From: Candidatus Saccharimonadia bacterium
GTDB lineage: Bacteria > Patescibacteriota > Saccharimonadia > Saccharimonadales > Saccharimonadaceae
Direction of reading: 5' to 3'
DNA length: 31,971 bases
NCBI GenBank assembly: GCA_023259925.1
Contig: JALRDS010000001.1
Span: 1 to 31,971 of the forward strand
The notes beneath the pieces are model-generated. The model was not told the DNA's origin, did not search any database, and was given only the letters and a program-made list of their open reading frames with translations. Positions 21,531-28,599 of the stretch are shown piece after piece (within the stretch, counting starts at the first letter, position 1; each line of letters begins with the position of its first letter). The translations under genes were made by a program, and so were the position numbers.

Positions 21531-23369
21531 ATGAACGACGAACAACTCTATGCCATGCGACACAGCTTGGCTCATATTACCGCCCAGGCCGTACAGCATT
21601 TGTGGCCGAACGCTAAGTTTGGTGTTGGTCCGGTGGTAGAGAATGGCTTTTACTACGATATTGATTTGGGTGACGAGCAAATTTCTGAATCTGACTTTAA
21701 GAAAATTGAAAAAGAAATGCGTTCGATCATTAACAAAGACTACCCATTCGAACGAAGTGAAATGCCCATTGATGATGCGCTAGCCTGGGCAAAAAACGCT
21801 GAGCAGCCCTACAAGATGGAGCTGCTGAATGACCTTAAGCGAGAAGGCACTACGCTAGCAAGCGAACTCGACGCAACAATGATGGGTATGGAGCTTCCTG
21901 CAGGAATCGGTGGGTCAGCTCATCAGTCGGTGCAGAGTGTCGTTGATGTGTCATTCTATACAGATGGTGATTTCACTGACCTTTGTCGTGGTCCGCATGC
22001 CGAAAGTACGGGCAAGGTAGGTGCCTTCAAATTGATGCGTGTCGCCGGAGCGTATTGGCGAGGCAACGAAAAGAACGCCCAAATGCAGCGGCTTTACGGT
22101 GTAGCATTTACTACTAAGGAAGAGCTAGACGCACATCTAGAAATGCTTGAGCAAGCGAAGGCCCGTGACCACCGTAAGTTAGGCAGGGAGCTTGATTTAT
22201 ACACCATGAGCCCACTTGTTGGCTCTGGATTACCGTTGTTCACGCCGCGTGGCACTATTCTACGTGACGTAGCTGCTCAATACTCGAATCAGTTACGTCA
22301 GGCTCGTGGTTTTATGAAAGTGTGGACACCGCATATTACCAAGCAAGACCTGTACGAAGCGTCTGGCCACTGGGCCAAGTTTGGTGATGAATTATTTCTG
22401 GTTACTAGTCAAGAAACAAGCGACAAGATGGCACTAAAGCCTATGAACTGCCCGCACCACACCCAGATTTACGCCTCGCAGCCTCGCAGCTACCGGGATA
22501 TGCCGGTGCGCTATCTTGAAACAACCACTGACTACCGTGACGAAAAGACCGGTGAGCTCGGAGGGCTGAACCGCGTCCGATCGCTTACACAGGATGATAG
22601 TCATGTATTTGCAACACCTGATCAAATCGAACAGGAGATTGACGGGCTATTGGCCAGTGCGCGCGAACTATACGAAACAATAGGCATGAAATTACGTGTG
22701 CGGCTTAGCTATCGTGATGACTCAGACGCATACCTAGGTGAGGCAGGCTTATGGGAATCAGCTCAAAGGCAACTAAAAGCGGCCGTTGTGAAGAACAAAT
22801 TAGACTTCTTTGAGCAAGATGGTGAAGCGGCGTTCTACGGTCCGAAAATTGATTTTATGGCGACAGATGCAATTGGCCGTGAACATCAAGTGGCAACCGT
22901 GCAGCTCGACTTCGTGCAACCGCAGCGATTTGGTCTTAGTTATACAGACTACGATGGCAGTTCAGCGCAACCAGTGATGATTCATTGTGCGCTACTCGGA
23001 TCAATCGAGCGATTCCTTAGTGTATTTATTGAACATACTGGCGGTTGGTTTCCGCTGTGGGCGGCGCCAGAGCAAGTGCGTATTTTAACGATTAACGATA
23101 CGGTGCTTGATTACGTGGCTGAAATTGAAGAGGTGCTCGCTGGTACTGTGCTAATGAAGCCAGTTAAATATAACGAGCTGCGCATGAGCCGTGATGATAG
23201 GAACGAATCACTCGGTAAAAAGATCCGAGAAGCCACGAAGATGAAGATTCCTGTACAACTTATTGTAGGGCCGAAGGACAAAGAGCAGCGAGAGGTAAGT
23301 GTGCGTACGCAGGCTGGCGAGGAAAAGGTTGCACTGGCCAGCCTTGGCGTGTACTTGAAAGGACTATAG
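21531..23369 (+). CDS. thrS: Threonyl-tRNA synthetase lacking the N-terminal TGS domain
   Basis: A 612-aa class II synthetase. It begins almost at once with the editing domain (H11SLAH15 and C152RGPH), which clears Ser-tRNA(Thr), followed by the catalytic core with MNCPHHTQIYASQPRSYRDMPVRYLE, motif 2 around DYRDEKTGELGGLNRVRSLTQDDSHVF, and motif 3 in PVMIHCALLGSIERFL, then the anticodon-binding domain (APEQVRILTIND). The TGS domain of about 60 residues found in E. coli ThrRS is absent, and the upstream sequence is the T-box, so it is not simply misannotated. SD AAGGAG is 9 nt before the ATG. The stop overlaps the next GTG. Confidence 0.96.
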   Translation: MNDEQLYAMRHSLAHITAQAVQHLWPNAKFGVGPVVENGFYYDIDLGDEQISESDFKKIEKEMRSIINKDYPFERSEMPIDDALAWAKNAEQPYKMELLNDLKREGTTLASELDATMMGMELPAGIGGSAHQSVQSVVDVSFYTDGDFTDLCRGPHAESTGKVGAFKLMRVAGAYWRGNEKNAQMQRLYGVAFTTKEELDAHLEMLEQAKARDHRKLGRELDLYTMSPLVGSGLPLFTPRGTILRDVAAQYSNQLRQARGFMKVWTPHITKQDLYEASGHWAKFGDELFLVTSQETSDKMALKPMNCPHHTQIYASQPRSYRDMPVRYLETTTDYRDEKTGELGGLNRVRSLTQDDSHVFATPDQIEQEIDGLLASARELYETIGMKLRVRLSYRDDSDAYLGEAGLWESAQRQLKAAVVKNKLDFFEQDGEAAFYGPKIDFMATDAIGREHQVATVQLDFVQPQRFGLSYTDYDGSSAQPVMIHCALLGSIERFLSVFIEHTGGWFPLWAAPEQVRILTINDTVLDYVAEIEEVLAGTVLMKPVKYNELRMSRDDRNESLGKKIREATKMKIPVQLIVGPKDKEQREVSVRTQAGEEKVALASLGVYLKGL

Positions 23370-23686
23370 TGCGCTCATCAAGTGATTTTCGCCAAAGGGT
23401 TGAAGCCTTAATGGCCGATGTTCCGGCTGGTAAGGTTACGACGTACGGTGATTTAGCTGGGCTTGCGGGGAACGCAAGAGCAAGCCGAGTAGTTGGTGGG
23501 GTTGCTCATTATGGGAACCCTGAGTTGCCGTGGCACCGTTTAGTGAATCGATTTGGTGGCTTAGCTGCAGGTTTTCACGGTGGCCGCGACGTGCAGGCGC
23601 AGTTGTTGATGCAAGAGGGTGTTGCGTGTACAAACCATATTGTTGATGAGTTTAAGGAGCGTAGATGGCATCCGACCCAGCGTTAA
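23369..23686 (+). CDS. Alkyltransferase-like protein (ATL, non-catalytic MGMT homologue)
   Basis: A 105-aa protein with the MGMT DNA-binding fold (VPAGKVTTYGDLAGLAGN, ASRVVGGVAHYGNPELPWHRLVNRFGGLAAG). In O6-alkylguanine-DNA alkyltransferases the motif is PCHR; here Cys is Trp (PW55HR), the hallmark of ATL proteins, which bind O6-alkylguanine without repairing it and flag it for nucleotide excision repair. The GTG start overlaps the thrS TAG by one base, and its 3' end overlaps miaA by 22 nt. Confidence 0.88.
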   Translation: MRSSSDFRQRVEALMADVPAGKVTTYGDLAGLAGNARASRVVGGVAHYGNPELPWHRLVNRFGGLAAGFHGGRDVQAQLLMQEGVACTNHIVDEFKERRWHPTQR

Positions 23687-24531
23687 TTGCCATTGTTGGT
23701 CCTACAGCAAGCGGTAAAACATCGCTCGCGCTGAGTATTGCCGAGCAGTTTAATGGCGAAATTATTTGCGCAGACTCTAGAACTGTGTATAAAGATATGG
23801 ATATCGGTACGGCGAAGCCCTCTATTGAAGAGCAGGCGCGCATTCGTCACTGGGGGCTTGATATTGTAACTCCTGGGGAAAGATTTACCGCAGCTGACTT
23901 CAAGGAATACGCGCTTGCTGCTATTGATGATATTCGATCGCGAGGTAAGCTGCCACTTTTTGTTGGCGGCACCGGTTTGTATGTGGACGCAGTACTTTAT
24001 GACTTTAGCTTCGCTGAATTACCTAGCGTTATTGATCGCAAAAAATACGAGGGTATGTCGGTAGAGGAGCTAGTAAATTATTGCTATAATAACAACGTTA
24101 TGCTTCCAGAGAATCATAAAAATAAACGCCATCTCATAACGGCAATTGAGCGAAAAAGCGTAAGCTCTATCAGTAAATCTTCATTGCCAGACAATTTTTA
24201 TGTAGTTGGAATTGCTACAAATAAAACTACTCTTCGAACAAGAATTGTAGATAGGTCTGAACAGTTATTTCAGAATGGAGTTGCAAAAGAAGCTACGATA
24301 TTGGGCGAAAAATATGGCTGGGATAATGAAGCAATGACTGGAAATGTTTACCCACTCATACGTCGCTACTTGCAGGGTGAGCTATCGATGGAGCAAGTAA
24401 AAGATATGTTCAGCACGCTAGACAGTAAGTTGGCCAAACGACAAATGACATGGCTGAGACGGAATCCGGATATTATGTGGGCTACACTACACGATGCAGA
24501 GCAGTATATTAGTTCACTGGTTACTGATTAG
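23665..24531 (+). CDS. miaA: tRNA dimethylallyltransferase MiaA
   Basis: A 288-aa protein with P-loop GPTASGKTSLAL, the substrate-binding segment ADSRTVYKDMDIGTAKPS, HWGLDIVTPGERFTAADF and GGTGLYVDAVLYDFSF. It adds dimethylallyl to A37 of tRNAs reading UNN codons. SD AAGGAG (23654-23659) fixes the start inside the upstream gene. About 24050-24350 is visibly more AT-rich than the flanks, and the C-terminal domain is less conserved there. Within it a TGC-TATAAT precedes an in-frame ATG (24100) by 9 nt. Confidence 0.93.
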   Translation: MASDPALIAIVGPTASGKTSLALSIAEQFNGEIICADSRTVYKDMDIGTAKPSIEEQARIRHWGLDIVTPGERFTAADFKEYALAAIDDIRSRGKLPLFVGGTGLYVDAVLYDFSFAELPSVIDRKKYEGMSVEELVNYCYNNNVMLPENHKNKRHLITAIERKSVSSISKSSLPDNFYVVGIATNKTTLRTRIVDRSEQLFQNGVAKEATILGEKYGWDNEAMTGNVYPLIRRYLQGELSMEQVKDMFSTLDSKLAKRQMTWLRRNPDIMWATLHDAEQYISSLVTD

Positions 24532-24545
24532 TAATAAAAATATGG

Positions 24546-24551
24546 TACACT
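24546..24551 (+). promoter_or_regulatory. -10 box for the winged-helix gene
   Basis: TACACT about 29 nt before the ATG at 24581, with AAGGGA at 24562-24567 as a distant SD. No clear -35 box. Confidence 0.3.
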
Positions 24552-24580
24552 ATCAGTAGAAAAGGGACCCTATAAACACT

Positions 24581-25183
24581 ATGATTGACGCATTATTCGG
24601 ATCGAAAACTCGCATAAAGTTATTGCATCTTTTTCTGAACAATCCAGGAAAGTCATTTTACGTACGCGAGATTACCCGCTTAATCGACGAGCAGATCAAT
24701 TCAGTTCGGCGTGAACTGGCGAACATGATGAAAGTTGGCATTATAAAAAGTGATACAGCAGACAATAAACTGTATTATGAAGTTGACCAGCGTTATGAGC
24801 ATTACGTGCCGCTACGTGCTATATTCAGTGACGACAAAGAAGTTTCTGCGAGTGCATCTCAGCCAAAACAATCTACTTTAGACTGGCAAGGTAAGCTAGA
24901 CGAAGTCGGCGGCATACGACTTGCTATAATGGCGGGTGTGTTCGTGTCGGGTAGCGCAAGTAAACTTGATCTACTACTGGTTGGTAATCCTGCCGCTTCT
25001 AAGATAAAATCATTCATTAAGTCATTAGAGAAAAAAGAGGGCAGAGAGCTTAACTATAGCGTGTTGAGTTACGATGAGTTCTACTATCGGCTTTCAATCC
25101 GTGATAAATTTATTACCGAGCTAACCAGCAGTAAACACGTTGTGTTACGTGATTCAGAAAATATTCTAGACAAGCAGAAATAG
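24581..25183 (+). CDS. Winged-helix protein with a nucleotidyltransferase-like C-terminal domain
   Basis: The 200-aa protein has an N-terminal winged helix (residues 1-75; SKTRIKLLHLFLNNPGKSFYVREITRLIDEQINSVRRELANMMKVGIIKSD, with the NKLYYEV wing), resembling MarR/ArsR-type domains. Residues 100-195 (RLAIMAGVFVSGSASKLDLLLVGNPAASKIKSFIKSLEKKEGRELNYSVLSYDEFYYRL) look like the core of a MNT-type nucleotidyltransferase fold, with a G-S and D-L-L-L pattern, although the usual GSxxxGxxxxxSDxD motif is degenerate. Transcription regulation is the likely role; target unknown. It ends 7 nt before the MBL-fold gene. Confidence 0.7.
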   Translation: MIDALFGSKTRIKLLHLFLNNPGKSFYVREITRLIDEQINSVRRELANMMKVGIIKSDTADNKLYYEVDQRYEHYVPLRAIFSDDKEVSASASQPKQSTLDWQGKLDEVGGIRLAIMAGVFVSGSASKLDLLLVGNPAASKIKSFIKSLEKKEGRELNYSVLSYDEFYYRLSIRDKFITELTSSKHVVLRDSENILDKQK

Positions 25184-25190
25184 GAGATAT

Positions 25191-25820
25191 ATGTTCGAAA
25201 TTGAGTATAAAGGCGCGGGAACAGTAGTTATTGCAACCAAAAAATCAAAACTTATTAGTGACCCAAAGCTATCGCTGGTTGGCTTGAAGGACATCGAGCC
25301 AAAAGATATGACGATGGTACTAACAGAGGATCGTTTTGCGGTTGATTCAACTCAGGTTAAGCTGAAAATTGATGGTCCAGGTGAATATGAAGTAGGTGAC
25401 TTTTCAATTCGCGGTATTCCAGCGCAGCGTCATCTAGATTCGGAAGGCTTTGAGTCAACTATTTACCGGATTGAAGTAGGTGATACGCGCATAGCGTTAC
25501 TTGGAAACATTGATCCAAAGCTCAGTGAGGATCAGCTAGAAGAAATTGGCATTGTTGACATGCTAATCCTTCCTATAGGTGGCGGCGGGTATACGTTGGA
25601 CCCAACAGCAGCTGCGCAAATTGCACGTAAGGTTGATGCTAAAACGGTTCTGCCGATTCACTATGCCGACAGCGATTTGAAATATGAGGTACCTCAAGAA
25701 GAGTTTGATACGTTCCACAAAGAGTTAGGTGGAGCAGTTGAAGAGGTGGAGAAACTGAAGGTGAAATCTTCGAGCATGTTGCCACAGTCTCTTACGGCAA
25801 TTAAACTCGCCCGTAGTTAA
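25191..25820 (+). CDS. Metallo-beta-lactamase-fold protein without the metal motif
   Basis: This 209-aa protein resembles UlaG-like MBL hydrolases: FEIEYKGAGTVVIATKKSKLISDP, then VKLKIDGPGEYEVGDFSIRGIPAQR, IALLGNIDPKLSEDQLEEIGIVDMLILPIGGGGYTLDPTAAAQIARKVDAKTVLPIHYAD. The HxHxDH metal-binding motif, expected after the second strand, is replaced by LTEDRFAVDS, so hydrolase activity is unlikely. SD AGGAG is 5 nt before the ATG. It is co-transcribed with the winged-helix gene. Function unknown. Confidence 0.75.
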   Translation: MFEIEYKGAGTVVIATKKSKLISDPKLSLVGLKDIEPKDMTMVLTEDRFAVDSTQVKLKIDGPGEYEVGDFSIRGIPAQRHLDSEGFESTIYRIEVGDTRIALLGNIDPKLSEDQLEEIGIVDMLILPIGGGGYTLDPTAAAQIARKVDAKTVLPIHYADSDLKYEVPQEEFDTFHKELGGAVEEVEKLKVKSSSMLPQSLTAIKLARS

Positions 25821-25842
25821 TTGACTACGTGCTCAGAGAATA

Positions 25843-25874
25843 AAATATCCGCCTATGCAGTAAGGCGGATATTT
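25843..25874. terminator. Bidirectional terminator between the MBL-fold gene and rpmB
   Basis: AAATATCCGCC (25843-25853) pairs with GGCGGATATTT (25864-25874) around a 10-nt loop, serving both converging genes. Confidence 0.85.
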
Positions 25875-25891
25875 ATTATAGGTGACTACGG

Positions 25892-26110
25892 TTATTTCGT
25901 AGTCTGGCTCGCAACTGGTTGCAAAAGCCCCTTTTTCTTTAGGGTGCGGATCGCTTGAGTTGAAAGTGTCATTGTGACTTTTTGGCCGTCAACCATGAAT
26001 GTTTTCTTTTGCAGGTTAGGCTTGAAAACACGCTTGGTGCGGCGCAAAGAAAAGCTCACGTTGTGGCCGAATTGTTTACCTTTGCCGGTAAGTTCGCAGC
26101 GGGCTGCCAT
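25892..26110 (-). CDS. rpmB: Ribosomal protein bL28
   Basis: A 72-aa L28: MAARCELTGKGKQFGHNVSFS, then the RRTKRVFKPNLQ core and VDGQKVTMTLSTQAIRTLKKKG. It is slightly longer than the common 60-65 residue forms and has a single Cys in place of the CxxC zinc pair (ARCELTG), so it is a zinc-free type. Minus-strand SD AAGGAG lies 6 nt before the ATG. Promoter TTGACT-17-TACAAT at 26177-26149. Confidence 0.95.
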   Translation of the reverse strand: MAARCELTGKGKQFGHNVSFSLRRTKRVFKPNLQKKTFMVDGQKVTMTLSTQAIRTLKKKGLLQPVASQTTK

Positions 26111-26148
26111 TTCTTTACTCCTTAAAGTTATTTAGCAAACTGCGATTA

Positions 26149-26177
26149 ATTGTAGCGAAAAACCCTTCTCAAGTCAA
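26149..26177 (-). promoter_or_regulatory. Promoter of rpmB
   Basis: Minus strand TTGACT (26177-26172), 17-bp spacer ending in CGC, TACAAT (26154-26149). The leader is about 30 nt with an SD, unlike the leaderless genes nearby. Confidence 0.75.
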
Positions 26178-26246
26178 GACTAAGATAGGGGCTATAGACT
26201 AGCTATTAACTACGGCTACAAGGGTGCCAAATTCATTGTTTCCAGC

Positions 26247-26252
26247 TATAAT
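26247..26252 (+). promoter_or_regulatory. -10 box of the M50 protease gene
   Basis: AGC-TATAAT ends 7 nt before ATG 26260. An in-frame ATG at 26251 overlaps the -10 and is unlikely to be transcribed. Confidence 0.6.
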
Positions 26253-26259
26253 GATAGGA

Positions 26260-26895
26260 ATGGAACTGAATATTACGTACATTCTGGTTGTACTTGTGGT
26301 TATTTTATTTAGCATGACATTGCACGAAGCAATGCACGGGTTTATGGCCTTTTGGCTAGGTGATGACACTGCCGAGAGAGAAGGGCGCCTAACACTAAAC
26401 CCGGTCAAGCATATTGACCCGTTTTTAACGATTCTCCTCCCGCTAATTCTGGCAGTGACTGGAGCTCCAATCTTCGGTGGAGCCAAGCCGGTGCCATTTA
26501 ATCCAGCTCGGCTAAAATATGATGAATGGGGAGCTGCGCTTGTAGCCGTGGCTGGTCCGTTGATTAACCTAATTATCGCCTTCGTGCTGTTTGGGAGCTA
26601 TGCATTGTTAATGCCTAGCACGGATACTTTCGCTGCACAGGCTTTACTTATAGGTGTGTATGTAAACTTAGGGTTCTTCATTTTCAACATGATTCCGATT
26701 CCGCCGCTTGATGGTTCTCGAGTAATCTATGCCTTGGCGCCTGAGTTTGTGCGACGAGGCATGGAGGCGATAGAGCGCTACGGACTTATTCTAATATTCG
26801 CAGTCGTGCTAGTTGCTAGCCCTGTGTTGGGTGTATTCATTTTTGAGGCTCGTTCGGCGATTATTGAGCTGTTTTCGGCCTTGTTTGGGATATAA
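26260..26895 (+). CDS. Site-2-protease-family (M50) membrane metalloprotease
   Basis: A 211-aa polytopic protein. Helix one carries the zinc motif H22EAMH26, followed by GAPIFGGAKPVPFNPARLKYDEWGAALVAVAGPLINL and the third ligand motif NMIPIPPLDGSRV (N-x-x-P-x-x-P-L-D-G). No PDZ domain is present, placing it with the small M50B/rhomboid-like SREBP protease group. It cleaves membrane-embedded substrates, often anti-sigma factors; the substrate is unknown here. Start ATG 26260 fits a leaderless transcript. Confidence 0.9.
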   Translation: MELNITYILVVLVVILFSMTLHEAMHGFMAFWLGDDTAEREGRLTLNPVKHIDPFLTILLPLILAVTGAPIFGGAKPVPFNPARLKYDEWGAALVAVAGPLINLIIAFVLFGSYALLMPSTDTFAAQALLIGVYVNLGFFIFNMIPIPPLDGSRVIYALAPEFVRRGMEAIERYGLILIFAVVLVASPVLGVFIFEARSAIIELFSALFGI

Positions 26896-26913
26896 AACAC
26901 ATCATTCATATGG

Positions 26914-26943
26914 TTGAACCGGTCTTCTTGGCGGGTGTATACT
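26914..26943 (+). promoter_or_regulatory. Promoter of the 6S-like RNA
   Basis: TTGAAC (26914-26919), 18-bp spacer, TATACT (26938-26943). Transcription would start near 26950, at the base of the long RNA rod described next. Confidence 0.65.
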
Positions 26944-26949
26944 AAGAGT

Positions 26950-27124
26950 AGTGGACATAAGTAGCTATAGTAGCTTGTGGACGCGGCGTATATGATTTCC
27001 TAACGTCATTTGATAGGGATACCAACATTCTGCGAGGCTGTGGCCTTGCTATGAGGTCGTCCCACCTTGCACTTACGCGGGGATATATCAAGCGCCGCGT
27101 CCTCTGGGTACTACCTGAGGCTAT
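26950..27124 (+). ncRNA. ssrS: Candidate 6S RNA (ssrS-like)
   Basis: No ORF is seen, but the segment folds into one long interrupted rod. GGACGCGGCG (26979-26988) pairs perfectly with CGCCGCGTCC (27093-27102). The helix continues inward (26990-27000 with 27079-27088, one bulged G), opens into a loop of about 15 nt on each side (27001-27015 and 27064-27078), then closes again: GGGA/TCCC, ACC/GGT, GCGAGGC/GCCTTGC with a TGTG tip loop. Closing stem, central bubble and terminal arm at this length are the 6S RNA layout, which mimics open promoter DNA and binds RNA polymerase. It runs directly into tRNA-Pro. The SRP-RNA signature is absent. Confidence 0.55.
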
Positions 27125-27200
27125 CGGGGTTTGGCGCAGTTGGTAGCGCGCACCGCTGGGGGTGGTGAGGTCGCTGGTTCAAGTCCAGTAACCCCGACCA
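27125..27200 (+). tRNA. tRNA-Pro (anticodon GGG)
   Basis: Acceptor CGGGGTT/AACCCCG, D arm GCGC/GCGC, anticodon stem CACCG/TGGTG with loop CTGGGGG (GGG), T arm GCTGG/CCAGT with TTCAAGT, discriminator A and encoded CCA. There is no gap or separate promoter after the 6S-like RNA, so RNase P cleavage at 27125 would also create that RNA's 3' end. Confidence 0.95.
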
Positions 27201-27211
27201 AACATATACAG

Positions 27212-27217
27212 TATACT
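27212..27217 (+). promoter_or_regulatory. -10 box of the Nudix-RNase HI gene
   Basis: TATACT lies 7 nt before ATG 27225, again a leaderless arrangement, 11 nt after tRNA-Pro. Confidence 0.5.
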
Positions 27218-27224
27218 AGGGGTA

Positions 27225-28121
27225 ATGAAACAACTAATATCTGTCCGGGCAATTATCCGAGAAAACCAAAAAACTCTACTATTAAAGCGTGCTAACGGAC
27301 GAGCATCGATTTTGGGTAAGTTTGAGCTACCAGGTGGTAAGCTTGGCTACGGTGAGCAGCCAGAGGAAGCGCTGACGCGATACTTAAAAGATGATGCCGG
27401 GATTACGGTTCATTCGATGCAGCTAAACGATGTACTGACATACATTGACCATGATGACCGTGATATTCAATATACATTTATTTTGTACATCGCGAACGTG
27501 GCTAAAACAGGTGCAAAAATCTCCCTAAGTGAGAATTATAATCAGTATGCTTGGATGCGCTTAGCTGACAAAGGGCAAGACGAGCTTACCGAATCAGCGA
27601 AATTGCTGTTAGGAATATCACAACAACAGATAGTTTCAATAGAGAAGAATGCGCCTAATGATGTACCTGTTGACGGAATTACATCGGTAAGTATTAATAA
27701 TATTATTATATATTCTGACGGTGGATCACGAGGTAATCCGGGGCCGAGCGCTAGTGGCTACGTTATTATGTCGCCGAGCGAAGAGGTGATACATCAGGGT
27801 GGAACGTACCTGGGGGTCACAACGAATAATCAGGCCGAGTACCACGGTGTGCGATTAGGATTAGAAAAGGCGATAGAGATGGGGGTTCGAAATGTCGATT
27901 TCCGCATCGATAGTTTGTTGGTGGTTAATCAACTGAATGGTATTTACACAATCAAAAACCGCGAGTTGTGGCCAATTCACGAACGTATTAATCAGCTAGT
28001 GAAAGAGTTCGATCACGTTAGTTTTCGACATGTGAAGCGTGAGTTTAATCAATTAGCAGATGGTATGGTGAATAAAATCCTCAACGCACATGAAGCTCAA
28101 GAGAAGGAAGATGCGGTATAA
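27225..28121 (+). CDS. Fusion protein: Nudix-like domain + RNase HI
   Basis: The 298-aa protein has an N-terminal Nudix fold (1-135) joined to RNase HI (about 155-290). The Nudix box reads G38-x5-E44-x7-R52 then YLKDDAG: the catalytic REUxEE is changed to R-Y-L-K-D-D, so hydrolysis may be altered or lost. The RNase HI part keeps all four acids: IIYSDGGSRGNPGPSASG, NNQAEYHGVRLGLE, DFRIDSLLVVNQLNG and the final Asp in FNQLADGMVNKIL. It should cut RNA in RNA-DNA hybrids. The stop codon TAA lies inside the rnpB -10 box. Confidence 0.9.
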   Translation: MKQLISVRAIIRENQKTLLLKRANGRASILGKFELPGGKLGYGEQPEEALTRYLKDDAGITVHSMQLNDVLTYIDHDDRDIQYTFILYIANVAKTGAKISLSENYNQYAWMRLADKGQDELTESAKLLLGISQQQIVSIEKNAPNDVPVDGITSVSINNIIIYSDGGSRGNPGPSASGYVIMSPSEEVIHQGGTYLGVTTNNQAEYHGVRLGLEKAIEMGVRNVDFRIDSLLVVNQLNGIYTIKNRELWPIHERINQLVKEFDHVSFRHVKREFNQLADGMVNKILNAHEAQEKEDAV

Positions 28122-28122
28122 T
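28117..28122 (+). promoter_or_regulatory. -10 box of rnpB, overlapping a stop codon
   Basis: TATAAT at 28117-28122 contains the TAA (28119-28121) of the upstream gene and is 8 nt from the first base of RNase P RNA. No clear -35 box. Confidence 0.65.
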
Positions 28123-28130
28123 AAGAAACT

Positions 28131-28483
28131 GCAGCCTAGCAGATGGTCGCTGGTAACTTTTCAGTTACGAGAGGAAAGTCCGGGCAGCATAGGACAGGGC
28201 GGTCGCTAACGGCGACCGGGCGAAAGCTTAGGGAAAGTGCCACAGAAACTATACCGCCAGGCTCCGGCTTGGTAAGGGCGAAACGAGTGAGGTAAGAGCT
28301 CACAGTCTGGCATGGTGACATGTCAGGGAGGTAAACCCCGCCTGCTGCAAGGAGAGTTACATTAAGAGGTAGTCCGCCTGTAGCTCGATAACCGCTTGAT
28401 GTGTCTGGCAACAGACATACTAGATAGATGACCATCTCGGAAACATACGTTTCTAGACAGAACCCGGCTTATCGCTAGGCTGC
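28131..28483 (+). ncRNA. rnpB: RNase P RNA (type A)
   Basis: Ends pair as P1: GCAGCCTAGC (28131-28140) with GCTAGGCTGC (28474-28483). The universally conserved GAGGAAAGTCCGGGC (28170-28184) and the 3' ACAGAACCCGGCTTAT (28457-28472) are present, as are the GGTAAGGGCGAAACGAGTGAGGTAAGAGC-type core region and CAAGGAGAG element. At 353 nt it is of standard length. Catalytic RNA that removes tRNA 5' leaders and here would also process tmRNA and the mixed tRNA transcripts in this window. Confidence 0.95.
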
Positions 28484-28550
28484 ACCTCGGTAGTTACTGT
28501 ATAGATTATTAAGGCACATTAAACATTCATTATTGAATTCTTATGTATAT

Positions 28551-28580
28551 AAAAACACCCCGGATTGCCAGGGTGTTTTT
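28551..28580. terminator. Bidirectional terminator between rnpB and rplT
   Basis: AAAAACACCC (28551-28560) pairs with GGGTGTTTTT (28571-28580) around a 10-nt loop with A- and T-runs on both sides. Confidence 0.85.
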
Positions 28581-28599
28581 GAGTAAAGATCTAGAGAAT

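Noticed and set aside
26950..27124. SRP (4.5S) RNA at the gap before tRNA-Pro
   Set aside because: The conserved SRP loop motifs (GGAAGCAGC-type and GTCAGG) are absent; the central bubble layout fits 6S RNA better.
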